From positions 372,001-436,000 of the forward strand of contig CAVXZG010000019.1 in NCBI GenBank assembly GCA_963766375.1: DNA of 64,000 bases, in the 5' to 3' direction. Made by a program: the position numbers and the translations under genes. The notes beneath the pieces were generated by a model that saw nothing but the letters and a program-made list of their open reading frames with translations, did no database searches and was not told the origin of the DNA. This DNA is from AC-32 sp963766375 (GTDB taxonomy: Bacteria > Actinomycetota > Thermoleophilia > Gaiellales > Gaiellaceae). Of the stretch, positions 33,350-40,404 are shown piece after piece (the first letter of the stretch is position 1; each line of letters starts with the position of its first letter).

Positions 33350-34197
33350 GACGTCTCCTGCGGGACGGCCTCCGCCTCAGGCTCGGGCTCCGGCTCCGGC
33401 TCCGGCTCCGGAGAAGTAGCCTCCGCCTCGGGCGCAGGCTCCTCGGCCTCGGCCGGAGCCTCGGCCTCTGCCTCCGGCCCGGTTTCCTCGATCGGCGGGG
33501 CGAAGTCGGCCGGGGTGGCCTTGGCCTTGCCGGCAGCGATCCCGTCGGCGACGGCGCGGATGATCAGGCTGCACGACCGGATCGCGTCGTCGTTGCCGGG
33601 GATCACGAAGTCGGCCTCGTCGGGATCGCAGTTGGTGTCCACGAGCGCGATCACGGGCAGGCCCAGCCGGCGAGCCTCGCGCACGGCCAGCTGTTCCTTG
33701 CGCAGATCGACGATGAAGACGGCGTCGGGCTGCTTGCGCATGTCGGCGACCCCGCCCAGGTTGGACTCGAGCTTCTCGAGCTCGCCCTGCATCGAGATGC
33801 GCTCCTTCGGCGGAAGCAGCGCGAGCTGCCCCTCGTCGCGCAGGCGCCGCAGCTCGTGCAGGTGCTCGATCCGCTCGGAGATCGTGCGCCAGTTGGTGAG
33901 CAGGCCGCCGAGCCAGCGGTGGTTCACGTACGGCATGCCGACGCGCTTGGCGTCCTCCTCGATGCCGTCCTGGGCCTGCTTCTTGGTGCCGACGAAGAGC
34001 ACGGTGCCGCCGCGCTCGGCGAGGTTCCGCACGAACGACTCGGCCTCCTCCAGGCTCTCAGCGGTCTTCTGAAGGTCGATGATGTAGATGCCGCCGCGCT
34101 CGCCGAAGATGAACCTCTTCATCTTCGGGTTCCAGCGGCGGGTCTGGTGGCCGAAATGAACTCCGGCCTCCAGGAGCTCTCGCATGCTGACGGGCAA
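33346..34197 (-). CDS. rpsB: Ribosomal protein S2 with an acidic repeat tail
   Basis: A 283-aa small-subunit protein: MRELLEAGVHFGHQTRRWNP, FGERGGIYIIDLQKTA, VLFVGTKKQAQD and ALVDTNCDPDEADFVIPGND. The TTG start (34197) is preceded by AAAGGA at normal spacing and gives MPVSMREL, as in actinobacterial S2. After about residue 232 a tail of about 50 residues is almost only E, P and A, ending in repeated EP units (hexamer repeats at 33378-33413). Acidic S2 tails occur in actinobacteria, but this one is long. Confidence 0.96.
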   Translation of the reverse strand: MPVSMRELLEAGVHFGHQTRRWNPKMKRFIFGERGGIYIIDLQKTAESLEEAESFVRNLAERGGTVLFVGTKKQAQDGIEEDAKRVGMPYVNHRWLGGLLTNWRTISERIEHLHELRRLRDEGQLALLPPKERISMQGELEKLESNLGGVADMRKQPDAVFIVDLRKEQLAVREARRLGLPVIALVDTNCDPDEADFVIPGNDDAIRSCSLIIRAVADGIAAGKAKATPADFAPPIEETGPEAEAEAPAEAEEPAPEAEATSPEPEPEPEPEPEAEAVPQETS

Positions 34198-34322
34198 GGT
34201 GGTTCCTTTCTGTTGGTTTCGGGGTCTTGCGCCGGTGGGAGTCGGATGGAACCGACGCCAAATGCGCCGGCACCGCCACCCGCCCGTTCCGCCGGGTTAG
34301 GGGAAAATGCACGGGAATTGTA
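34198..34322 (-). promoter_or_regulatory. rpsB promoter and leader
   Basis: TACAAT (34317-34322, minus strand) is a good -10 and would start transcription about 110 nt before rpsB. The leader has several GC-rich inverted segments (e.g. GTCGGTTCCATCCGAC around 34245) and could hold an S2 autoregulatory structure. That is inference; no -35 of consensus type is visible. Confidence 0.5.
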
Positions 34323-34369
34323 GCCAAGCCCTTAGGTTTTGGCGTCCGCGCGCCGATCCATCATGGTGA

Positions 34370-35320
34370 ATGGTGAGCACGCGCGCATCGGTACCCGCGC
34401 TCGAGGAGCTCGCCTCCGCGATCGACTCGACGGCCTGGGACCTGGCCATCGCGGTCGTCGAAGAGGGGCTCCTCGACGATCAGATCCCGTCGCTCCAGCG
34501 CCTCGGGCGACTCGGGCAGCTCGGAGACATGCCGACGTTCATCGTCGAGCTCTCGCGGGAGCTGATCGACCCGCAACCCGAGCGCCTCCGGCGCGGGAGC
34601 CCGCTTGCAGCGCAGGCTCGCGACCATGCACGCCAGCGCGAATCCCTCGGTTTCGCCCCCCGCGAGGTCGTGACCGAGTTCCTGATCCTGCGCCGCGTCC
34701 TGTGGCGCTTCGTCTCCGAGCGCGCAGCCGAGCTGGACCGCGAGGACGTGCTCACGTGTGAGCGGCGGCTCAACGACACGATCGACCAGCTCGTCACGGA
34801 ATGCGTCGTGGCGTACTTCGATCGCGCGACGTCGGAGCTCGCCCACGAGGCGCGTCACGACCAGCTCACCGGGCTTCTGCACCACCAGGCCTTCGTCCGG
34901 GAGCTCGAGCTGGAGCTGGAGCGAGCGACCCGCTACAACCACAGCGTCGCACTCGTCTTCCTCGACCTCGACCGCTTCAAGGAGATCAACGACACCTACG
35001 GGCACCAGGAGGGCGACCGCGCGCTGCAACGGCTCGCAGGGCTCCTGCGGGAGTCACTGCGCGTCTCCGACCTCGCCGGACGCATGGGCGGCGACGAGTT
35101 CACCGCGTACCTCGTCGAGGCCGACGAGGAGGCGGGCTCACGCCTGCTCACACGACTGAACGACCGGGTTGACGAGCTGATCGCCGCGGGCGAGCTGCCT
35201 CCCGCCTGCACCTTCAGCGCGGGCCTGGCCACCTTTCCGCACGAGGCCCCCGATGCGGACGCACTCTTCCGGCTCGCCGACGGCCGGCTCTACGAAGCGA
35301 AGCGTTCCAGGGCCGCCTGA
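34370..35320 (+). CDS. Diguanylate cyclase with RsbRD-like N-terminal domain
   Basis: A 316-aa protein. Residues 1-145 are all-helical and resemble the N-terminal domain of RsbR-type sensors (GFAPREVVTEFLILRRVLWR). Residues 155-316 form a GGDEF domain with DQLTGLLHHQAF, LDLDRFKEINDTYGH and the intact active site GRMGGDEFT. An RVSD sequence five residues before GGDEF is the canonical RxxD inhibitory I-site, so activity is probably feedback-limited by c-di-GMP. It diverges from rpsB and overlaps rluD by 31 bases at the end. The possible c-di-GMP receptor RsiG-like protein is at 12790. Confidence 0.9.
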   Translation: MVSTRASVPALEELASAIDSTAWDLAIAVVEEGLLDDQIPSLQRLGRLGQLGDMPTFIVELSRELIDPQPERLRRGSPLAAQARDHARQRESLGFAPREVVTEFLILRRVLWRFVSERAAELDREDVLTCERRLNDTIDQLVTECVVAYFDRATSELAHEARHDQLTGLLHHQAFVRELELELERATRYNHSVALVFLDLDRFKEINDTYGHQEGDRALQRLAGLLRESLRVSDLAGRMGGDEFTAYLVEADEEAGSRLLTRLNDRVDELIAAGELPPACTFSAGLATFPHEAPDADALFRLADGRLYEAKRSRAA

Positions 35321-36231
35321 AGCTCCGGCGGCAGCGGGGACTCGACCTCGACGTGTTCGCCACTGATCGGATGCGGGAAGGCCAGGCGCGAGGCGTGCAG
35401 GAACTGACGCTTCAGCTGCTCGTCCGGAACCCCGTAGACCGGGTCGCCCACGACCGGTAGCCCGATCGCTGCGAGATGCACCCGGATCTGGTGCGTCCTT
35501 CCCGTCTCGAGCCGCACGTCGAGCAGCGCGTGCTTGTCGAGCAGCCGCTCGACGTCGAAGTGGGTGACGGCCTCCCGCGGCGTGTCGGTCTCGAGCGAGT
35601 GACGCGTCGGGTCGTGCCGGTCGCGCCCGATCGGCGCTTCGATGCGTCCTCGCCAGGAACGGGGGCGCCCGCGGACGAGGGCCTTGTAGCGGCGCTCGAG
35701 CTCCCGATTTCGGACGAGCTCCTGCAGCCGCCCGTAGGCCTCCTCCGTCCGCGCGACGACGAGCAGGCCGGAGGTGTCGCGGTCGAGGCGGTGGACGATC
35801 CCGGGCCGCTCCTCGTCCCCGCCCGCGGTGCGCCCGACTAGGCCGTGCACCATCGTGCCGGTGGCGTGGCCGGGCGACGGGTGCACGACGATCCCGGCCG
35901 GCTTGTCCACCACCAGCAGGTGGTCGTCCTCGTACGCGATCCGCAGCGGGAGATCCTCGGCCTGAAGCTCGGTCTCGACGCTCTCCGCCACCTCGAGCTC
36001 GAGCGTCTCCCCGCCCTCGAGGCGGTGGCTCTTCGGCCGCTTCGCTCCGTCGACGAGCGCCGCGCCTTCCTCGACGAGCCGCTCGGCCGCCGCGCGCGAG
36101 CCGACCTCCGGCAGCGAGGCGAGGAAGCGATCGAGCCGCTCGCCCGCGGCCTCTGCAGCCGACGCAGGACACGCGGGCTTCGCCCGTGCGTCCGTCGAAA
36201 GACCGGTCGATCCGCTGCATAGCCGAACCAT
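35290..36231 (-). CDS. rluD: 23S rRNA pseudouridine synthase, RluD family
   Basis: A 313-aa protein: S4 RNA-binding domain (ERLDRFLASLPEVGSRAAAE, about 30-90) and a pseudouridine synthase domain with VDKPAGIVVHPSPGH, the catalytic HRLDRDTSGLLVVA (Asp) and LETGRTHQIRVHLA. This matches RluC/RluD enzymes that modify 23S rRNA helices. The first 28 residues are non-conserved, so translation may start later. It follows lspA by 6 bases, the common lspA-rluD pair. Confidence 0.92.
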   Translation of the reverse strand: MVRLCSGSTGLSTDARAKPACPASAAEAAGERLDRFLASLPEVGSRAAAERLVEEGAALVDGAKRPKSHRLEGGETLELEVAESVETELQAEDLPLRIAYEDDHLLVVDKPAGIVVHPSPGHATGTMVHGLVGRTAGGDEERPGIVHRLDRDTSGLLVVARTEEAYGRLQELVRNRELERRYKALVRGRPRSWRGRIEAPIGRDRHDPTRHSLETDTPREAVTHFDVERLLDKHALLDVRLETGRTHQIRVHLAAIGLPVVGDPVYGVPDEQLKRQFLHASRLAFPHPISGEHVEVESPLPPELQAALERFAS

Positions 36232-36237
36232 TCTGAG

Positions 36238-36663
36238 TCAGCGCTGCCGGGTCTCGCCCAGCAGAAGCGCCACGAACAGGATCCCCACGCCGACCACGAT
36301 GAAGCTGTCGGCCAGGTTGAACGCCGGCCAATAGCGCAGGTCGAGGAAGTCCGTCACGTGCCCGAGTCGGATCCGGTCGATCAGGTTCGAAGTCGAGCCG
36401 CCGATCAGCAGACCCAGCGCCACCGGTAGCACCGGATGGCGCGACCCGGAGCGCGCGAAGAAGAGCAGCATCCACCCGACGGCCAGGGCGGTCAAAGCCG
36501 TCACTATCGGCGTCGCGCTCGCGAAGAGGCCGAACGCGATCCCGGAGTTCTGGACGTGGTGGATCGAGAAGGGCCCCAGGACGTGCAGCCCCTCGTCGAG
36601 CGTGAGCTCCGACGCGACGATCAGCTTCGTCAGCTGGTCGGCGGCGATCGCGGCCAGCACCAC
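36238..36663 (-). CDS. lspA: Lipoprotein signal peptidase II (5' end uncertain)
   Basis: A membrane aspartic peptidase. ADQLTKLIVASEL at the end of helix 1, VQNSGIAFGLFAS, GGSTSNLIDRIRLGHVTDFLD (first Asp) and FNLADSFIVVGV (second Asp) are conserved. The only start in this frame is GTG at 36663, in the middle of helix 1. The reading frame continues upstream as QAQQWAGLGAVV without a start codon, while another frame has an ATG at 36787 (MTEPVADTRRPRR). A one-base indel near 36730 would join them to a full-length protein of about 180 aa. Confidence 0.85.
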   Translation of the reverse strand: MVLAAIAADQLTKLIVASELTLDEGLHVLGPFSIHHVQNSGIAFGLFASATPIVTALTALAVGWMLLFFARSGSRHPVLPVALGLLIGGSTSNLIDRIRLGHVTDFLDLRYWPAFNLADSFIVVGVGILFVALLLGETRQR

Positions 36664-36831
36664 CGCGCCCAGTCCTGCCCACTGCTGGGCCTGCGCGGCG
36701 AGCGAGCGCTCCGCGACCGAGACCGGGGTCAGCGCGTCCGTGCTCGAGCCGACGCGGACGTCGAGTGTCCGCGACCGGCTCCGTCATAGCCCCACCCTCC
36801 TCCGACGGCCGATCGAGCGGTCGGCACAGAC

Positions 36832-36858
36832 GGACGCACCGGCGCAGCCGGCGCGTCC
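36832..36858. terminator. Hairpin between the TraR-like gene and lspA
   Basis: GGACGCACCGGC pairs with GCCGGCGCGTCC around GCA. It follows the TraR/DksA-like stop on the minus strand. Confidence 0.6.
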
Positions 36859-36883
36859 TGATAACGCCGTCGCAAGCGCCGGC

Positions 36884-37252
36884 TCAGCCTCGCTCCTCCT
36901 TGCGCTTGCAGTCGATGCACTGGGTCGTCCACGGCAGCGCCTCGAGGCGTTCCTCGCCGACCGGCTGGCCGCACGCGCTGCAGATCCCGTAGGTGCCGTC
37001 GTCGATTCGCGTTAGCGCGGCGTCGATCGCCTCCAGCAAGCGCCCCTCGTTCTCTTCCAGGCTGTAGTCGAGCTCGCGATCGAAGGTGACTGTGGCCACG
37101 TCGGCCGGATGGTTGTCGGCGGTGCTGTCCTGCGTCTCGTCCTGGACGTTTCCGGGATTCTCCTCGTGGAGGTAGTCGATCGCCTCCTTGACGCGCTTGC
37201 GCTCCTCCTGCAGCTGCGTGCGGAAGTGCTCGGTGTCGATCGTCGTGCTCAA
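36884..37252 (-). CDS. TraR/DksA-type zinc finger protein
   Basis: A 122-aa protein with an N-terminal coiled coil (TQLQEERKRVKEAIDYLHEE) and a C-terminal zinc finger CSACGQPVGEERLEALPW followed by CIDC. The family binds the RNA polymerase secondary channel or acts as a general stress protein. The TTG start at 37252 overlaps the previous stop (TTGA) and has AAGGGG upstream. Whether it has DksA-like Asp tips that act with ppGpp is unclear, as the usual DxxD-A tip is replaced. Confidence 0.85.
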   Translation of the reverse strand: MSTTIDTEHFRTQLQEERKRVKEAIDYLHEENPGNVQDETQDSTADNHPADVATVTFDRELDYSLEENEGRLLEAIDAALTRIDDGTYGICSACGQPVGEERLEALPWTTQCIDCKRKEERG

Positions 37253-37531
37253 GCCTGTGCCCCTTCGAGTCGCCGCTCGCTCTCGGCGCGGTCGATGCCA
37301 TCGAGCCGGATGACCTTTTCGCGCGCCGCGTGGCCCGAAACGATCGAAACGCGATCGTCGGGGCAGGTCGAGTCGTTTCGCCAGGAGGTCGAGCACAGCG
37401 TCGTTGGCGCGCCCGTCCTCGGGCGGCGCAGTCACGCGAACCTTCCAGCCGTCACCGTGACGGCCGACCAGCTCGCTGCGCCGAGCGCCGGGCGAGACTC
37501 GAAGCCGCAGCCGAGTGGAGGGCTCTGCCAT
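37249..37531 (-). CDS. DUF167/YggU family protein (one frameshift)
   Basis: MAEPSTRLRLRVSPGARRSE, then DGWKVRVTAPPEDGRANDAV and LLAKRLDLP match the YggU fold. One surplus C in CCCC (about 37367) breaks the frame; corrected, it continues PDDRVSIVSGHAAREKVIRL and ends at TGA 37249-37251, about 93 aa, the expected length. In many bacteria yggU follows yggT. Function unknown. Confidence 0.85.
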
Positions 37532-37561
37532 GAATCAAGTATAGGTTCGGCACCTCGGCTG

Positions 37562-37990
37562 TCAGGCGGCCTCGGCGTCCGCCCCCGCGTCGTCGACCGC
37601 GTCGAGCGCCGCCTCGAGCAGGGCCCGAATCTTTCGTGCCTCGGCGAGCAACCGCGCGCGCTCCGCGGCGGCGGCCCTGGTCACGGCTCGGGCCTCCGCG
37701 TGGGCCTCGTCGACCACGAGGGTCGCCTCACGCGTGGCGTGATCCTTGAGCTCGTGCGCTGAGCGTTCGGCCGAGACGAGGGTCGTCCGCAAGAGCGTCT
37801 CGAGGTCGCGGTGGCGCGAGAGCTCGGACTCGAGCTGCTCGATCCGGTCGGCGAAGTCGGCTCGCTGGCGCCAGACCTCCTCGAAGGATTCCGCGATCTC
37901 CTCGATCAGGCGATCGACAGGCTGCCGGCGGTAGCCGAGCAGGCCCCGCCTGAAACGTACGTGGTGAAGCTCGACCGGCGAGATGGTCAT
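37562..37990 (-). CDS. DivIVA-domain protein
   Basis: A 142-aa protein with the N-terminal DivIVA lipid-binding region (ISPVELHHVRFRRGLLGYRR, QPVDRLIEEIAESFEEVWRQ) and a coiled coil to about residue 125. DivIVA/Wag31 proteins mark curved membrane and poles and organise wall growth. It is short compared with Wag31. It lies in a yggU-divIVA-yggT-sepF-yggS cluster next to lspA, typical of the dcw-flanking region. Confidence 0.9.
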   Translation of the reverse strand: MTISPVELHHVRFRRGLLGYRRQPVDRLIEEIAESFEEVWRQRADFADRIEQLESELSRHRDLETLLRTTLVSAERSAHELKDHATREATLVVDEAHAEARAVTRAAAAERARLLAEARKIRALLEAALDAVDDAGADAEAA

Positions 37991-38000
37991 GGCTGCCTCC

Positions 38001-38303
38001 TCAGGCGAAGCGGTTGAAGATTTCGTCGATCACCCTCATGAGTACGAAGAGCGAGAGGATGGCCACGACCGGCGACAGGTCGAGCGGCCCAAGCGGCGGC
38101 AGGATCCGCCGAAAGAGCCGCAGATAGGGCTCGCAGACGTCTCGTAGGAAATCCGCGATCCGTCGTATCCAGATGTTGTACGGCAGCCGCACCCACGACG
38201 TGAGCACGTAGGCGAAGATCAGCAGGATGTAGACGTAGATGAAGACGTCGATGAAGTGGTTGACCGACGTGGCGGTGTCGGGGAGCAGCGCAAGCGTGGC
38301 CAT
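38001..38303 (-). CDS. YggT family membrane protein
   Basis: About 100 aa with two hydrophobic segments (FIDVFIYVYILLIFAYVLTS; LSPVVAILSLFVLMRVIDEI) around a conserved loop LRDVCEPYLRLFRRILPPLG-PLDLSP, the YggT hallmark. The start ATG at 38303 is chosen because the upstream extension is unlike the family. Role uncertain (osmotic shock or division). Confidence 0.88.
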   Translation of the reverse strand: MATLALLPDTATSVNHFIDVFIYVYILLIFAYVLTSWVRLPYNIWIRRIADFLRDVCEPYLRLFRRILPPLGPLDLSPVVAILSLFVLMRVIDEIFNRFA

Positions 38304-38397
38304 CAAGCGTGACTTCGGCTTGGCGAGCCGGACTCCTGGGATCTGTGGCTCTCGGCCGTCACGGGCAATTCGTGCGCCCCCGGTCAGCGGCGCAGAC

Positions 38398-38424
38398 GGA
38401 CACATGGTCGAGGCCCATGTGTCC
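38398..38424. terminator. Hairpin between sepF and yggT
   Basis: GGACACATGG pairs perfectly with CCATGTGTCC around TCGAGGC-type loop bases. It separates the two genes' transcripts or stabilises the message. Confidence 0.6.
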
Positions 38425-38449
38425 TGGAGACGGCACCGACAAGCGGCGC

Positions 38450-39007
38450 CTACGCCTGATTGAAGAAGCCGCGCTCGATGAGGCGTGCCCGCTCTTCCGC
38501 CGAGACCTCAACGTTTCGCGGTGTCAGCAGGAATACCTTGTCGGCCACGCGCTGCATGCCCCCGTCGAGGGCGTACGTGAGCCCGCTCGTGAAGTCGATC
38601 AGGCGCTTCGAGAGCTCCTGGTCGGCGCCCTGGAGATTGAGGATGACCGGAACGCCGTCCTTGTACTTGTCCGCGATCTGCTGGGCGTCGTTGAAGCTGC
38701 GCGGGACGACGAGATGCACCTGCACCGACGGCACGGCGCGCATGGGCATCGACTCCGGAGGCCGGCGGTTGCCGCCGCGAGGCCTCATCACCGCGGTGCG
38801 CGGCGCCGACTCCTCCGGTTCCGGGTCGGTCCAGTCGTCGAAGTCCTGCTGGCGGCCTCGCGGGGTCAGCCGGCGGACGTTCGGGCGCTCGCTGTAGGTG
38901 CGCTCGAGGTCCTCCTCGGTGAGGTAGCCGTCCTCGTCCCAGTCTTCGTCCTCCTCGGCGATGCCGAAGTAGACGAGCGTTCGGTTCCAAACGTCTGCAA
39001 ATCCCAT
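38450..39007 (-). CDS. sepF: Cell division protein SepF
   Basis: A 185-aa FtsZ-anchoring protein. The N-terminal membrane-binding helix MGFADVWNRTLVYFGIAEED, a variable acidic linker, and the core domain with VPRSFNDAQQIADKYKDGVP, VILNLQGADQELSKRLIDF and TSGLTYALDGGMQRVADKVF are typical. TAACAT lies 9 bases before the ATG, suggesting its own promoter and a leaderless message. Confidence 0.95.
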   Translation of the reverse strand: MGFADVWNRTLVYFGIAEEDEDWDEDGYLTEEDLERTYSERPNVRRLTPRGRQQDFDDWTDPEPEESAPRTAVMRPRGGNRRPPESMPMRAVPSVQVHLVVPRSFNDAQQIADKYKDGVPVILNLQGADQELSKRLIDFTSGLTYALDGGMQRVADKVFLLTPRNVEVSAEERARLIERGFFNQA

Positions 39008-39019
39008 GATTAGCGGATG

Positions 39020-39716
39020 TTAGACGGTTGCTCGGCGAGAGGACCCGGCGCTGTGCCTCCTCCAAGGGTGTCGGCACGGCCGTACCGGCCAAGCCGGCCG
39101 GTCTCCAGCGGCGTCGCCAGCCCTGGTAGAGAACGGACCCCAGCCGGACCATCGTCGCACCCTCGTCGGCGGCCACGCGGTAATCCTGGCTCGTTCCCAT
39201 CGAGAGCTCGCGCAGGCCGTACTGCTCGGCCAGCTGGCGCAGGCGCCGGAAGTACGGGCGCGACGTCTCGGGATCGTCGGTGGCAGGCGGCATCGTCATC
39301 AGACCGCGCACGTCCTCGTAGAGCCCGAGGAACCGCTCCAGATCGGCTTCCGGCACGCCCGACTTCGTCTCCTCGCCCGCGAGGTTGACCTCGACGAGGG
39401 CGGGAATCTCGAGCCGCTTGGCAGCCGATTCGCTCGAGAGGGAATGGCAGAGCTCGCAGAGCGAGTTGACCGTCTTCGCTTTGCGGCTCTGGAGGTGGCC
39501 GATGAAGTGCCAGCGGAAAGCCTCGCCGTAGCGGGCGTGCTTGGCCTCGAGATCCTGCGCGCGGTTCTCGCCGACGACCTCCACCCCGGCCTCGACGAGC
39601 GCGGCGAGCTCGTCCACGGAGACGTACTTCGTGGCCGCGACGATCGTCACCTGCGGCCCGAGGTCTGCGCGTATGCGCTCGTAGTTGGCGCGGACCTGCT
39701 CAGCCGATATGGCCAA
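39020..39716 (-). CDS. YggS/PROSC pyridoxal-phosphate homeostasis protein (3' end uncertain)
   Basis: A PLP-binding TIM barrel: IVAATKYVSVDELAALVEAG (PLP lysine in ATK), VGENRAQD, HFIGHLQSRKAKT, EVNLAGEETKSGV, LMTMPPATDDPE and MGTSQDYRVAADEGATMVRL. The reading frame does not stop after GSVLYQG as expected but runs on into sepF sequence. A one-base indel near 39125 would end it at a stop at 39020 or 39010, so the given end is approximate. Confidence 0.88.
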
Positions 39717-40404
39717 TCACGCCCTGCCTTCCGGTAAGGCCCTCGTCGCGGCGGTGCGAGAAGAAGCGCTCCGGCGAACAGGCGGTGCAGAGGTCGACGC
39801 GGTCGACCCGTACGCAGCCGGCCGCGCGCAGAGCCCGCTCGGCGGCGGTCCACAGGTCGAGCCTGCCGTCGCGGTAGAGCCCGAACCCGAACGCGCGGCG
39901 AAACCGGTCCGCAACCTCCTCGCCGACCTCGTAGCAGCACGGCCCGATCGCCGGCCCCACCGCCGCTGCGACTGCGCCGCCGCCGAGAGCCGACACGCCG
40001 GCGGGCACGATCCCCTCCAGCAGGCCACGCCAGCCCGCGTGCAGCAGCGCCAGCGCAGGCTCGGAACCGTTTGCGCGCGCGAGTGCGATCGGTAGGCAGT
40101 CGGCGGCGAGGACGAGCACGGGCAGCCCGCGCTCGTCGGTCCAGATGCCGTCCCCGCGCGCGCCCCGCGAGCCTGCCTGTGCCCGAAGCACGTCGGCCGA
40201 GTGGTGCTGGTAGTTCATCGCGAGCGCGTCCGGCTCGGCCCCGATCTCGGCGCAGAGCCGGCGGCGATTCTCGTTGACCCGCTTCGGCTCGTCGGCGGTT
40301 GCCCGGCCGAGGTTGAGCGAGGCGTACGGCCCCTCGCTGACCCCGCCCTCACGCGTCGAGAAGGCGACCTCGTACGGGCCGGGCGCGTCCTCCCAGCGGA
40401 TCAC
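39700..40404 (-). CDS. pgeF: YfiH/PgeF family multicopper-oxidase-fold protein
   Basis: A 234-aa protein: NYQHHSADV (first His), VLAADCLPIALA (Cys), LLHAGWRGLLEGI (His), GPAIGPCCYEVGEEVADRF, and FFSHRRDEGLTGRQ at the end. The family has purine nucleoside phosphorylase/adenosine deaminase activity and a proposed role in editing peptidoglycan. It overlaps yggS by 17 bases and the CCA-enzyme gene by 4 bases (GTGA), so it is in the same operon. Confidence 0.92.
   Translation of the reverse strand: MIRWEDAPGPYEVAFSTREGGVSEGPYASLNLGRATADEPKRVNENRRRLCAEIGAEPDALAMNYQHHSADVLRAQAGSRGARGDGIWTDERGLPVLVLAADCLPIALARANGSEPALALLHAGWRGLLEGIVPAGVSALGGGAVAAAVGPAIGPCCYEVGEEVADRFRRAFGFGLYRDGRLDLWTAAERALRAAGCVRVDRVDLCTACSPERFFSHRRDEGLTGRQGVIGHIG

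Noticed and set aside
33378..33413. Tandem hexamer repeat as a mobile or regulatory element
   Set aside because: It encodes the Glu-Pro tail of ribosomal protein S2 in frame and is explained by that.
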